The notes under the pieces are model-generated. The model made no database searches, was not told the DNA's origin, and was given only the letters and a program-made list of their open reading frames with translations. Positions 32,411-42,359 of a stretch of 64,000 bases of DNA are shown piece after piece; position 1 is the stretch's first letter, and the number at the start of each line of letters is the position of its first letter. The position numbers and the translations under genes were made by a program. Source of the DNA: Eunapius fragilis (taxonomy: Eukaryota; Porifera; Demospongiae; Spongillida; Spongillidae); contig OY811971.1 of the NCBI GenBank assembly GCA_963681505.1, positions 18,554,234 to 18,618,233 on the forward strand, read 5' to 3'.

Positions 32411-34658
32411 AATCTTTAAAAAGTAGGCTTGCAATAATAATGACGCTTACATAACTACCTCCCCCATGATTGTGTACTGTACTAGGGGGGTTCAAGACCC
32501 CTCCCCTCCCCTCCCCCCGGTGCACTTATACATGAACACATGTGCCTTCATCATACATGTACATGATCAAGATTAACATCACTTCCTTGTTGAACAACCC
32601 ATAACACTGGGGGGCTCATTTAACAAGGAAGTGGTGATGTCAAATTGCTTTGGTAGCCGACAGACGCGCGTGTGTAGACTTACCTCCCCAAGTAGTCTCA
32701 GACCTAGCCGGTACTTGGTGACCACTGCAGCCTGTGTGTGTGTGTGAGTGAGGGTAGTACTGAAAACCTTACATGATTCCCCCTCCCCTTCCCCCTCTGT
32801 GTGCATAAGTGAGGGGTAGTATTAAATGATTCCACCTCCCCCATGTGCACATGAGGTTAGGGTAGTACTGAAAACCTTAAATGATTCCCCCTCCCCTCCC
32901 ATGCTATGTGCGTGAGTGAGGAACTGAAAACCATTAATGATCCCCCCCCCCACCCGTGTGTGTGTGAGGGTAGTACTGAAATTGGTCGTTAATATAATTG
33001 CAACCCCCCTCTGTATCCACCCCCCTCCTGCCTAACCCCTCCCCCCCCCCCCACATCATATGTGAAGTACCTTAAACAATTTCGCACCCCCCCCCCCCCT
33101 GTGTACGTGAGGGTAGGACTGAAATTGGTCGTTAATATAATTGCAAACCCCCCCCCCCCCACCTCTGTATCCACCCCCTCACCCCTAACCCCCCCCCCCC
33201 CCCCCCCCACATCATATGTGAAGTACCTTGTCCTCCTCGCGGGTGATGCCTGGGGAGTAGATCTTCTGGAGCTGCTCCATGAGGTTGGGTGAGAAGTCAT
33301 GGTACCTCTGGTGGAGCAGGGAGCACATGTGTACTGCACACCCCACGTCGTTGATCTGAGGGGAGGGACCAGCAGTGTGAGAGGGGAGGGGCCAGCAGTG
33401 TGAGAGGGGAGGGGCCAGCAGTGAGAGGGGAGGGGCCAGCAGTGTGAGAGGGGAGGGGCCAGCAGTGAGAGGGGAGAGGCCAGCAGTGTGAGAGGGAAGG
33501 GGACAGCAGTGTAAGAGAGGAGGAGGGGCCATGCATAAGCATCAGGTGGTTAAAGAGTGGGAGGAGAGGATAAACAAAATGCCACCATTGTGAAAACAAT
33601 GAATGGCACATTCAGTTACCTTCAATTTCGCCTCTGCAATGCTGGTTGCCTGGTTTATAGGTGTATGTATATGGTGTGTGTGATGTGTGGTGTGTGTGTG
33701 GTGTGTGTGGTGTGTGTGTGTGGTGTGTGTGGTGTGTGTGTGTGGTGTGTGTGATGTGTGGTGTGTGTGTGTTGTGTGTAAATTTACAGGCGTAACTCTT
33801 GTTGTTCAGGGGACAGCAGCTACACTTACGGCTTCTTGGATGTACTTGCTTAGGTTGAGAGACTTAAAGTCAGCAGTCAGTGTGTCCCTCTGCTGTTCTG
33901 TTAGAGTCCTCTGAAGACGAGGAGAGGGGAGGAGGCAGAAAGTGGGAGAGTGTAGGAGGGTAGAGGGAAACGAGGGGAGAGAGAGGAGGAGGAGGGGAAG
34001 GAGGGGAGAGAGAGGAGGAGGAGGGGAGAGTAGTAGGGGGGAAAATGTAACTAAATGTCAACCCCCACCAACAATACTATCTCAACTCACCAACTTCTTA
34101 ACAAAGGCTGTGTTCTTTTTTATTGTTCCGTCAAGCTTCCTCAGCGCTTCAGGATCAGAAGGCTTCCCTTGCGTTTCGAAAATAAAAAAATGGTGGCACA
34201 CCCAAAGTAACCACATCCCCACAAAACGTCGTCCCCACTTCCCCCCACCCCCACAACCACCACCGAAGTGGGTCCCTTTTCCTGCCCGCTACAACCACCC
34301 CCTTACATGTACCTGAGGCCTGCATGTTCGCTTCCCTCAGCTCTTTCTTAGTCTGAAGCTTCGCCTTCAGGTCTTCAGCCCAATGCATGGCGGAATGCTG
34401 TGGGGAGGAAACTGCTACCATTAGAACACACGCACAGCTCTCCAAAATGCCGCATACAAGAAACGTACCGCGTCCTCTTCCTTCTTGGTGGCTCCCTGCT
34501 CGCTGCTCGCCTAACCAAAAAAAAAAAAAAAAAAGAGTGGGGCAGAGAGCCTTTTACTTCTTTATTCTTCCTAGCTTCCCTTGCATGACCCTGCGCATTG
34601 GTTTTACCTGTTGCTCTGTCGCTTTGGTGATATTGCTAGCTTTGACCGAGTCTTCCAT
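18221..34658 (-). CDS. UPF2: Regulator of nonsense transcripts 2 (UPF2), complete gene
   Basis: UPF2 bridges UPF1 and the UPF3/exon-junction complex in nonsense-mediated mRNA decay (cytoplasm, perinuclear). I read 32 coding exons with GT-AG borders and continuous phase, 1252 aa (human about 1272): 34608-34658, 34469-34510, 34313-34397, 34091-34167, 33830-33910, 33620-33649, 33227-33355, 32684-32731, 31934-32146, 31148-31279, 30971-31063, 30649-30750, 24734-24823, 24488-24602, 24156-24361, 23867-23952, 23593-23759, 23455-23510, 22992-23108, 22180-22365, 21939-21980, 21768-21869, 20749-20947, 20263-20399, 19887-20135, 19463-19564, 19297-19392, 19153-19237, 18984-19057, 18865-18918, 18713-18791, 18221-18654. 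Diagnostic phrases: INDVGCAVHMCSLLHQRYHD (MIF4G-1, about 75-300), LIPFYSRLVATLHPC and KKKDQIHI (MIF4G-2, about 490-700), IWNVKFNNVHCVANLLAGL and QRRISCVKFLGELYNYQ (MIF4G-3, about 705-910), an acidic stretch (about 915-980), and a UPF1-binding region (about 1000-1110). The tail is Gln/Gly-rich. The last codon reads AGG-TAA, so the stop overlaps a donor-like GTAAGT; a further exon is possible but not needed. Confidence 0.95.
20148..20223. repeat. GT microsatellite in a UPF2 intron
   Basis: About 75 bp of pure GT directly upstream (in gene sense) of exon 25. Similar CA/GT runs sit in several other UPF2 introns (18818-18864, 22861-22987, 24627-24671, 30898-30949). Confidence 0.9.
22431..22506. 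repeat. Short perfect-arm hairpin in a UPF2 intron
   Basis: ATCAACTAAGTGAACAGTTT on the left is answered by its inverse AAACTGTTCACTTAGTTGAT on the right with a loop of about 30 bases. Possibly the remnant of a small foldback element. Confidence 0.6.
22773..22853 (-). tRNA. tRNA-Leu (AAG), possibly a pseudogene
   Basis: The minus strand folds as a class II tRNA: acceptor GGTAGCG/CGCTGCC plus discriminator A, D arm with box A TGGCCGAGCGG, a long variable arm (CAT/ATG stem), T arm GTGGG-TTCAAAT-CCCAC with box B. The anticodon loop TTAAGGT gives anticodon AAG (Leu). Compared with ordinary metazoan tRNA-Leu-AAG, one base is missing on the 3' side of the anticodon stem, leaving four pairs and a bulged G. 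It lies within the UPF2 intron between exons 19 and 20, same strand. Function is uncertain because of the stem defect. Confidence 0.78.
25577..26050. repeat. 43-bp minisatellite, about 11 copies
   Basis: The unit begins TTGTATGGCTATGGGTACCA, continues GTGTAGCCCCTCCCTTTGCC and ends ATC. Copies differ mainly by GGGTACC versus GGGCACC and by a 5-bp deletion (CTCCC) in two units. It lies in the 5.8-kb UPF2 intron 12. Confidence 0.92.
26572..26844 (+). pseudogene. Retroelement-like ORF fragment inside the Merlin element
   Basis: An open frame reads LEVVLAAINTSQTEQRELRE, a charged coiled stretch, then YSFRKKGHEEQYVFNAAV. The last block resembles the N-terminal region of DIRS/tyrosine-recombinase element ORFs of marine invertebrates (FKKKGNExQYxFN). 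It is flanked by 80-bp direct repeats. The attribution is from memory of the motif and weak. Confidence 0.35.
27440..28330 (+). pseudogene. Merlin / ISXO2-like transposase, inactivated
   Basis: The N-terminal part (CxxHKLLAERKSCPKFGRDM, NGWRKWDG) continues in another frame (SGTFFEGTFRW), then AAQTVVDWYNFIRDICAQYF, IGGPGVEVEIDESKFGKRKY, NRGRQVGGHWV, FLVEVEHRDAATLLPLIQHH and GSVIYSDEWKAY. The VEIDESKF aspartate, the YSDEW aspartate and the RDAATLLP block are hallmarks of the DDE ISXO2/Merlin family. At least one frameshift (near 27690) and in-frame stops (about 28085, 28114, 28247) kill it. Confidence 0.82.
28833..29045 (+). pseudogene. Penelope-like reverse transcriptase remnant
   Basis: QEYIDDIFLTW (28833-28865) matches the YxDD catalytic box of reverse transcriptases, and KVDFLDVTVYKGDRFRTSGK with LDIKPFF follows at about 28907-28980. 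The order YIDDI...FLDV...KP is characteristic of Penelope-like and related elements. A stop and frame change separate the two blocks. It is a short relict in UPF2 intron 12. Confidence 0.55.
29400..30640. other. Remaining UPF2 intron 12 sequence
   Basis: It contains a short plus-strand frame (29716-29982) with the phrase TKPYIHRRHDPSGDKNLKTL, possibly from an unidentified element; otherwise nothing recognised. Confidence 0.25.
31565..31905. repeat. Imperfect ATAACCACTCTAC tandem repeat in a UPF2 intron
   Basis: Units of ACATAACCACT / CTACATAACCA / TAAATAACCACT recur irregularly for about 340 bp between exons 9 and 10. Confidence 0.85.
32966..33235. repeat. Tandem duplication of about 155 bp copying the exon 7 splice donor
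   Basis: The block with GTACTGAAATTGGTCGTTAA, a poly-C tract and CACATCATATGTGAAGTACCTT occurs twice (up to about 33073 and up to about 33231). The second copy ends in the true exon 7 donor (exon border at 33227); the first carries a duplicate of the donor context. Confidence 0.8.
33365..33530. repeat. Minisatellite AGAGGGGAGGGGCCAGCAGTG
   Basis: About seven copies of a 17-21-bp unit GAGAGGGGAGGGGCCAGCAG in the UPF2 intron between exons 6 and 7. Confidence 0.85.
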
Positions 34659-35087
34659 TCTTTCACGAGTCAAAATTATACCACAGTCTCATTCGCGTAA
34701 AATAACAAAGACAATACAAAACCCTAGGGATACTAGTCAACTTTTTTCTTGAAAATACTACGCTCGAGTTATAGTTGAACAAAAGAGTAGCGCTTATTAG
34801 AATAATATTGTGTGCAAAAATAAAATTAAAAAAATGCGTTCTCGTGTGACGTCACTGCACTACGACTAAATTTAATTTCGTTATACTAGCTTTGTATTGC
34901 TCGATGCTGGCGCAATACGTATACTGTATATACACATGGCAGGCGCGACAGCTACATACAGCTGCGAGTACCAGCGACGCTGCATCACAAGTTCACAACG
35001 CAGCCGGTTTCACGAAGCCATCATAAACCTGGCTTACTAAAATCAGAAAGCGCTGAGCTAAAAGAATAGAGGTCTCACACAGTTAAG
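34659..35087. promoter_or_regulatory. Shared spacer between divergent UPF2 and HEAT-like genes
   Basis: The 429 bp between the UPF2 ATG (34658, minus) and the HEAT-like ATG (35088, plus) must contain both promoters. CpG dinucleotides and short AT blocks are present; no individual element is claimed. Confidence 0.5.
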
Positions 35088-35426
35088 ATGTGCGATTCAG
35101 AGGAAACCATGGAGCAGTACCTGGCTCGCACTTACGACCCCAATCCCGTCAAGCGGAGGAGGGCCCTGAAGGATCTGTGCCCGTGCCGCGTCAGGACGGA
35201 CATCCCGGAGCTGTGGGAGAGGATATTCGCCATGCTGGGGGACGAGGACGGCTCCGTCAGGGACCAGGCGCTCCACAACCTCGGAGACGGGTCGCCCTCG
35301 CACATGGAGGAGCGGATACTCGAGGCCGCGCAGAGGATGTACAACGATCCGCACCACGGGGCCAGGAAGAAGGCGCGTAGGATGGTAAACGCTTACAAGA
35401 GGACGGGGAGATGGAACGTTTTATGA
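35088..35426 (+). CDS. Small HEAT-like repeat protein, intronless
   Basis: An intact 112-codon frame starts with MCDSEETMEQYLARTYDPNP and has two to three helical HEAT-like repeats: NPVKRRRALKDLCPCRVRTD, VRDQALHNLGDGSP, and ARKKARRMVNAYKRTG ending WNVL. The layout (PxxRRRAxxxLCPCxVRxDxPxxWERIF, then VRDQxLHxLxDGSP) resembles short HEAT-repeat proteins of bacteria. High GC content, strict periodicity and absence of introns contrast with the neighbours, so horizontal acquisition is conceivable. Alternatively it is an ancient single-exon gene. Function unknown; probably an adaptor or binding protein. Divergent from UPF2. Confidence 0.8.
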   Translation: MCDSEETMEQYLARTYDPNPVKRRRALKDLCPCRVRTDIPELWERIFAMLGDEDGSVRDQALHNLGDGSPSHMEERILEAAQRMYNDPHHGARKKARRMVNAYKRTGRWNVL

Positions 35427-35705
35427 TTTATTTTTCCGTGCATGGTCTGCGATGACGGAAATCTCAGCACAGTTGTGTCATGTTGTTGTCTGTTGCAATT
35501 TTACTTAATGTTGCTCGTGACAAAAACAATTACAGTTTCCCGCCTGTATACATACAGTTGCACGGCAGTAATCTAATGTTTTACTGAAACTATAATTGAA
35601 TTCAGTGCGGGTCTTACCGTATATGGATGACGCGTTTGTGTGTCGCCATAGCAACGGTGGCAAAGCAAACATCTGCTGGAGGCGTAAATTGAGCAGTAAA
35701 AAAAG

Positions 35706-36933
35706 ATGAACAAGATTTGGAACATTATAGCTGCCGTCTGCGCAGCAATTGTCTTCACCCCCAGTGCAGGTAAGATTCAATAAGTAGACGTGGCAGTGAG
35801 CGTTTACGCCGCACATTCTTCTTTTGACATCTCACACATACTAGCTCAAGTGACAGTATCCCCCTCCCTTTCCATACCCATATCACCCTCTGCGAGCTTT
35901 CCTACTGGAGTTACGACCCCTGTTTTGAATTCAACTCGAGTTCCGATCGCGACACCCGTGTTGAGTCCCACCCCCTCACCAGTTCAGGCCCTCAATGCGA
36001 CCTGCCAAGCCTTCTGCCAGGGAATCTGCGACCCGCTCGGGAATGGAACGTGCATTTGCGCGCCTGGCTCCATGCTGGTCGGTCAGTGGACGTGCGTAGG
36101 TGAGGAACATAGAAATGTTTGGCTAACACCAAATCAATAAGAAAAAATAAATAAACAAAAATTCCAAAAACGCAGCATGTCCGCGTGGAAAGTACGGTGA
36201 CAACTGCTCGAGGAACTGCACCTGCAGCAACCTGGAGAAAGGAAACGGCTGCGACCCTGTCAACGGGACGTGCAGGTGTAGCGGTTGCTTCGCGTCGGCC
36301 AACTGCTCCGGTGAGCTGCATAAGCCGCCACGTTGGGGGCTCTATTGATCAATTAATTTCTCAATGATGACGCAGTGTCCAACGGAACTAAGTGTATCAA
36401 TAATTACTTGGCTTTGGACAACGCGGCGAAGGTCAGTATTCCATCTAATGGAAAAGGCAACATGGCGCCAATTTGTATTCTCAATGATAGGCAGCCTATC
36501 TAAACACCTATGGAGCTCCGCCCATACCCCCCACGAATCAAGAAAAGGACGCCATTATTGGTCTTATCGGGGTAGGCTCCCCCCCCCCCCCCCCCCCCCC
36601 TCCCGTCAATTAATTAGATCGTTTGCAAATAGGGTAATATGCCTTTCTCTTACGATTCCCTCCTCCCCACCTCTCTCTAGGGTGTGTACACGACAACCCC
36701 AGTGTTCACTGCAATACCACGTACCAATGCAAGAACTTTGTTACAGGTATGACTGTACCAAACCCTATACAAGTACACACACATACAAAACCCTATATAC
36801 ATGTACACACACTTAAACGAAGCCTGCAAAACGGTACGGGAACGAGTTTTCATGTCACGAAGCCACAAAGATGCAGCGGATCGAGGATTTTATTTGCATC
36901 TGATAAGACAACAATTACCATTCCACCTCCCCC

Positions 36934-36970
<37 letters not shown>

Positions 36971-37132
36971 CAGGTACAAGTGACTCTTGACAGACTTACT
37001 AACAGCGTCTCCGGTGTACAAAACATCCTTACCAAACTCCAGAATCAGGTGAAGAGTGGCCAACTAAGGACCACCCTCGTCATACAGGACAACCCCGCCT
37101 TGGCATACGCCACAGCCACCCTCAACACGTAA
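35706..37132 (+). CDS. Secreted EGF-like domain protein
   Basis: Six exons with matching phases: 35706-35769, 35851-36099, 36176-36310, 36376-36431, 36681-36746, 36974-37132 (242 aa). Exon 1 encodes a signal peptide (MNKIWNIIAAVCAAIVFTPS). Exon 2 is a Ser/Thr/Pro-rich stretch (mucin-like) plus a Cys-rich module (ATCQAFCQGICDPLGNGTCI). Exon 3 is a laminin/MEGF-type EGF module (CPRGKYGDNCSRNCTC, then GCDPVNGTCRC). Exon 5 is a short Thr-rich linker. Exon 6 has an amphipathic helix (VTLDRLTNSVSGVQNILTKL) and ends LAYATATLNT. N-glycosylation sequons (NCS, NGT) are frequent. There is no transmembrane segment, so it is secreted. The ligand or role is unknown. Convergent with the PKA regulatory subunit. 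Confidence 0.75.
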
Positions 37133-37448
37133 AATATAATTATACATATTAGCTGCCAAACGAGATGGCTGGGAGAAAAGGAATACCTTTGCTTCATGTG
37201 AAAACTTTACATAGTCGTGTTATTCATTATTGTTAGTAAAACCTGACTGTTTTTTTTTGTTTGTTTGTATTGTTCTTTTTTTTTTAAACAAGCAATAATG
37301 CGGAGATCTCGTATCCAATGATTCATCACTGCTGTGTGAAAGTGGTGTATGTAGTGTGTGATAACATATAGATCTGCAAAGTGGGGTAGTGGTTTTTAAA
37401 TACTACATCATAGTGTCATGAAAAAAGAACAGTCAAGGAGAAGGTGGA
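37133..37448. other. Convergent 3' spacer
   Basis: 317 bp between the stops of the EGF-like gene and PKA-R; T-rich, no gene. Confidence 0.5.
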
Positions 37449-37856
37449 CTAGCGGTAGTCTGTTATGTTCATGGTGGTCCCAAAGAGCTGCATGAGCTGT
37501 TCCTCGTAGTGTTCAAAGTTACGCTTCATGATGTCCATGCACGGACCCAGGAGCCGCTCAAAGGCGGCCACATCTAGTACTGGGGAGGAGGAGTTGAGGA
37601 GATTAATGTAATGTGAGCATGAGGGTACACACACACACACACACACACACACACCTGCACATGTCACTGGTCCCGCAGCGTGAACGGAAGCAGCCCGGGG
37701 CCTGTGTGTCAACAGAGCCAGCTCTGTGAAAGAGAGAGAGATAGATACATGTGCATCCTCTCTCCCCTCCCCTCTCTTACCTCCAAAGTAGCTCCCTTTA
37801 CCACAGGTGTTCAGATGGACAGAGTTACCACGATGGTGCTATGTAGAGGGGTACGT

Positions 37857-37916
<60 letters not shown>

Positions 37917-39051
37917 CACAACGAGATCAAAACTCAAGTTCTGTGCAGGACACACTAAAAACATATCACAGGTCCCCCTTGCACTTGTAAGCGAACATAC
38001 AGTTAACCTAGGTATTGTGCGCGCATAAAGATACACATATGTACAAAACTTTTAATCACTTGTTAGATTATCGTGCAGTACTAGCCTACTATCCCTCCTT
38101 CACCCCCCCCCCCCTCCTCCTCCTCTTGGACCCCACCCCTACACGCTCACAGGGTCCTCTTTGGTTATGCAAACTGTGCCCTCTTCAACGATGTAGAAGG
38201 CATCAGCTTTGTCTCCCTGTTTGTGTAGGTGGTGGTGGTATGTGTGGAGGAGAGATGCCTTCATTTAGAGCCCACCCACCACCTGAGGGGGCCCCCCTCT
38301 GACCTGTCTGATGATGCATTCCATGTCACCAAACATCCTCCTCTGAAGGCCATCAGCTAGGTTCATGAGTTCATAAGGCTGAAGGGAGGGGAGGGGGTAG
38401 GAGGGAGGAGGAGGAGGAGGGAGGAGGGAGGTGGAGGAGGGAGAAGGAGGGAGGTGGAGGAAGAGGAGAGTTGCAAAGCATATATAAGCGCACATGCCAT
38501 AGACAGATTACAATGCATGCACACATGCACACACATAGACACACATGTGTGCGCAAACCTTACCTCAAGCGATCGAAGCATGGGAACACTCTCTAGAAAG
38601 ATCTGGTAGGTCTGCCTCTGAACACGGGACGGATTGGTAATACGAACAGATCACAGCACTTGTGGGTTATCAAGGGGTTAAAATACCTTTCTACAAGCAG
38701 CGTCACATATGATCCTTCTGAACGTGAGTCTGTCCTATAACCATAGCCAGCAAATAAGAAATGTGTATACATGTGTGCGTGTTTATGTGCATGTGCGTGT
38801 ACACATGTACATGCATGTGTGTACATGCATGTGTGTGCACACACGTTGTGATATGGACCTACCAAAGCCCAGAGCACACCTGGAGTTGCAGCAACAACAG
38901 TCGCAGCCCTGTACACACACACACAGACGCACGCACACACAAAACCATTCAGTTATTTGAGCCACCACATAGACTAGGCACACACTCACCCCAACAACAA
39001 AGCATACGTCACACACATGCACTCAAACACACACACACACACACACATGCG

Positions 39052-39086
<35 letters not shown>

Positions 39087-40887
39087 CACACCTAGGAGTG
39101 TTGTACATCAGAGCCAGTTCACCAAAGCATCCTTCATTGTTGTAATGAAACACCTGTGTGCATAAGTGTGAATAATTGAGATTGGGGGTGGGGCAGATCA
39201 CCTGACCACATCATTAGGGGATCACATGACTCACCGGTTTGGACATTCCATTGTTACTGATGTAGACTTCGAACACACCACTGTGGTAGGAAGGGGGGAG
39301 GGGGTGGGAAGAGGGGATGGGAGGGGGCAGTGACGGAATGCACACAAGCATACTTCACACCTCATCACCTGTCAATGACGTAGAAGTTGTCCCCGTCGTC
39401 TCCTTGCACTATGACCTGTTCGCCTGTTGTGACCTAGCGCCAGTTTGAAAAAAAAACGACAGCTGGTGTAAATAAATTTTTACATTAGCGCCAGGGATGG
39501 TGGGGCATCACATCGGAACAGAGCAGGTTAGGAAGCCCTCTTCCTAACCACCCCTCTACACTCCCCCTCTCCTCCCTCCCTCCCTATCCCCCCCCCCTCC
39601 AAAACATACCCTCTTCTCAAACATGGCATCCAAAATGTCCTTGGTCTGCTCCTACAGAGGTTGAAGGTCACATGACTGCGGACACATGTGGAGGTTGCCA
39701 CCCACCAACCCAATCATCTCACAATAATCACACCATCACCACCATCACACAGCACCACTTACAGTGTCTAAAGACCCAAACAAGAACACTTTTCTCACTG
39801 CTTGCACCAATCTGGCTCGCTGGTCATCTGACTTAGGGTGGATGGTCTGAGGGGAGAGGAGGGAGAGGAGGGATGGGAGAGTGGAGGGAGGGGAGTGGAG
39901 GAGGGGAGAGGAGGGAGGGGAGAGGAGGGAGAGGAAGGGAGAGGAGGTAGGAGAGAGAGGGGGGAGGGGAGAGGAGGGAGGGGAGAGAGGAGGGAGGGGA
40001 GAGGAGGGAGGGGAGTGGAGGAGGGGAGAGGAGGAGGGCAGAGGAGGGAGGGAGAGGAGGGAGGGGAGAGGAGGGGGAGGAGAGGAGGGAGAGGAGAGAG
40101 GAGGGAGGGGAGAGGAGGGAGAGGAAGGGAGAGGAGGTAGGAGAGAGAGGGGGGGAGGGGAGAGGAGGGAGGGGAGAGAGGAGGGAGGGGAGAGGAGGGA
40201 GGGGAGAGAGGAGGGAGGGGAGAGGAGGGAGGGGAGAGGAGGGAGGGGAGAGGAGGGAGAGGGGGGAGAGCGTGAGAGGAAATGTCACTGTTCCTATACA
40301 TTCAAACAGTGTATATATTATTCATTGTTACAAGCAAGCATGGACATCAGATACCCCCACTGTAATTGAACAGACCACACAATAGAATGGAACGCCTACA
40401 ACACCACGTCCGAAGTGTTAGAAGCGGTGTGACGTCACATTGCGCACATGCTGTTGCAAGGTTTCCCCCACCACTGTGCGCGCCTTTTAGTCATTAATCA
40501 TAGCATTTACCTTGTCATGAGAGGAGTGTGCCGACGGGTCGTATGGTTCCGCAAACACCGACTTCCTCCTCCGGTCCATGCCCAGGCGGTAAGAATTTGA
40601 CGGCAGGTGACCAACGTCTGAATCTATTTATGGCGGAATTCAGTTGTTAAGGGGGAGAGCCACGTCAGCCACATACCGCAGTCCGCGTTCATGTCGTCTT
40701 CCACAGGCGTAGCGTGACCTAAAGCGGTGGTTCCGTCTACCAAACACCTTGCGCGATCGCGAGACTTCACCAAATCGTTAAAATAACCGGCTGCAAATGC
40801 CACCAGGTCACCCGGCTTCTCCCTGAGTACCGCTACTGCAAACTCCTCAAGAAGTTGACTGAGGCCTTCCGGTACAGAAGCGTTCAT
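37449..40887 (-). CDS. PRKAR2: cAMP-dependent protein kinase type II regulatory subunit
   Basis: Fifteen exons with continuous phase, 389 aa: 40677-40887, 40511-40623, 39763-39846, 39610-39651, 39369-39433, 39235-39280, 39092-39153, 38863-38908, 38687-38734, 38564-38617, 38304-38378, 38151-38216, 37781-37838, 37655-37723, 37449-37579. The N-terminus ([20 protein letters not shown]) is the RIIa dimerisation/docking helix pair that binds AKAPs. [14 protein letters not shown] is the inhibitor site with a phosphorylatable serine, hence type II. cAMP site A has [12 protein letters not shown] and [18 protein letters not shown]. Site B has [13 protein letters not shown] and [15 protein letters not shown]. 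The C-terminus [20 protein letters not shown] is family-typical. It holds PKA catalytic subunits inactive until cAMP binds. Both phosphate-binding cassettes keep Gly-Glu and Arg. Splice borders were inferred by eye. Confidence 0.94.
39847..40272. repeat. Pure purine (GGAGAGGAGGGAGG) minisatellite in PKA-R intron 2
   Basis: About 425 bp of G/A only on the plus strand, in 13-26-bp units. Immediately next to the exon 3 acceptor; its antisense frames are artefacts. Confidence 0.9.
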
Positions 40888-41123
40888 CTTTTACCCATCA
40901 GCGGAACGGGCTCTCTTTTAGAGCTCTAGCTGCGATTATTATAAATAATATTGACAAGTTCGCCTCGCGTATAAATAGATTATTTTTCACACGTAAAACG
41001 ATTATGGTTTACATATAAATAGTAAACAAACGACACGTGTGCGCGGCCGGAAACATTTAGTACGTCACAGTCAAGCCAGCCAGATATTTCGTTTAGACTG
41101 CGATAAGACTTCAATGGAAAGCG

Positions 41124-41194
<71 letters not shown>

Positions 41195-42271
41195 TGTGTA
41201 TGCATAGATTACGTGTGCGTGCATTGCGCTATATTAATAGGTCGTTTTACATACATAGGTTTCTTTCATTCTCTGAAGCTTGTTTAGATGGCAATTCCTA
41301 TGTATATACATCTATGCACAACATGCATCAATTCATAGACCTTATTCGCAAAACGACCTTTTAAATTGGAACATGATTTTAACGGCATTCCTTCAGTGCA
41401 TGTACTTGTAAAGGCATGGCCCGCCCGATAGCCATGTACCGTTAATCCACGTTTTATTAAAATGAGTTCTCATCGCAGTTCAAATTAATAACCAAGGTAC
41501 TCGACCCCATGAATATGGGTAAGAGTCCAGTACGTGTATATAAACTCCCGAGTTGCAACCAAGACCCGTGGAGCTTAATTAAAGGCCACTGTAACACTAT
41601 ATTGACAACATGTTGCCCTGCAACTCAAACTGTTAAACATCATGTGATTCGGTATATTTTAAATGTTGGCATCTTGCACTGATTAGTCCCTAACTGAATC
41701 AATGATGATGATGCGCCAGCACTGACCACTGATCAAAACATGCCCTGGAGCTTACTGTATACACCAGTACATTGGAGCAACAGATATAGAGCGAAGCCAT
41801 GGAGGCTGGACGTACGGCTTTGTACTAGGTAAGGGTAAGCGCATGCTAACTGCAACGTTTTTTTTTTGTTTTTTTTTTTCTTGAATCGGGGTTCAGTGTG
41901 ACAGCTGGGTCTGCAAGCCATAGAGGACGCAAGCATCGATGTCAGTATGTTGCGTATCCTTCTCACTTCATTATACATGTGTATCAACTTTGCTATAGGG
42001 AAGTGCGTGGGCTGCACCGCTCTCATGCAGCTCCGATTGGCCACAAGACAGACCGAACTGCCCGCGAAGTCACAGCTATCGCACGCAGCATTTGGTGTCC
42101 CCAGTTCTGTTCCAATTTGTAAATTGGACATGTGCATGTCGTCAGCAGATCAACAGCTAAACCGCTATGTGGCCGAGCTATGGCATCAGCTCTGATATCT
42201 CAGCTTAATTATACAATAGCTGTAGGTTGACATTCAGCTGTCCAGTCATAGTCGTTGTGGTGATAATAATA
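40888..42271. other. Non-coding spacer upstream of PKA-R
   Basis: It contains a GT microsatellite at 41127-41200. Nothing else recognised; the PKA-R promoter should lie in the first few hundred bases. Confidence 0.4.
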
Positions 42272-42274
42272 TTA

Positions 42275-42328
42275 GGGGGCGTCTCCAAACTATTTTGGAA
42301 AAGTTAACGTCATTTTGACGTTTCATTA

Positions 42329-42359
<31 letters not shown>

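Noticed and set aside
39795-40369. Long Pro/Leu/Ser and Glu/Gly/Arg frames
   Set aside because: Artefacts of the purine-only minisatellite in PKA-R intron 2.
41733-42195. Overlapping frames near 42 kb
   Set aside because: They overlap on both strands with no motif or consistent splice sites; judged non-coding.
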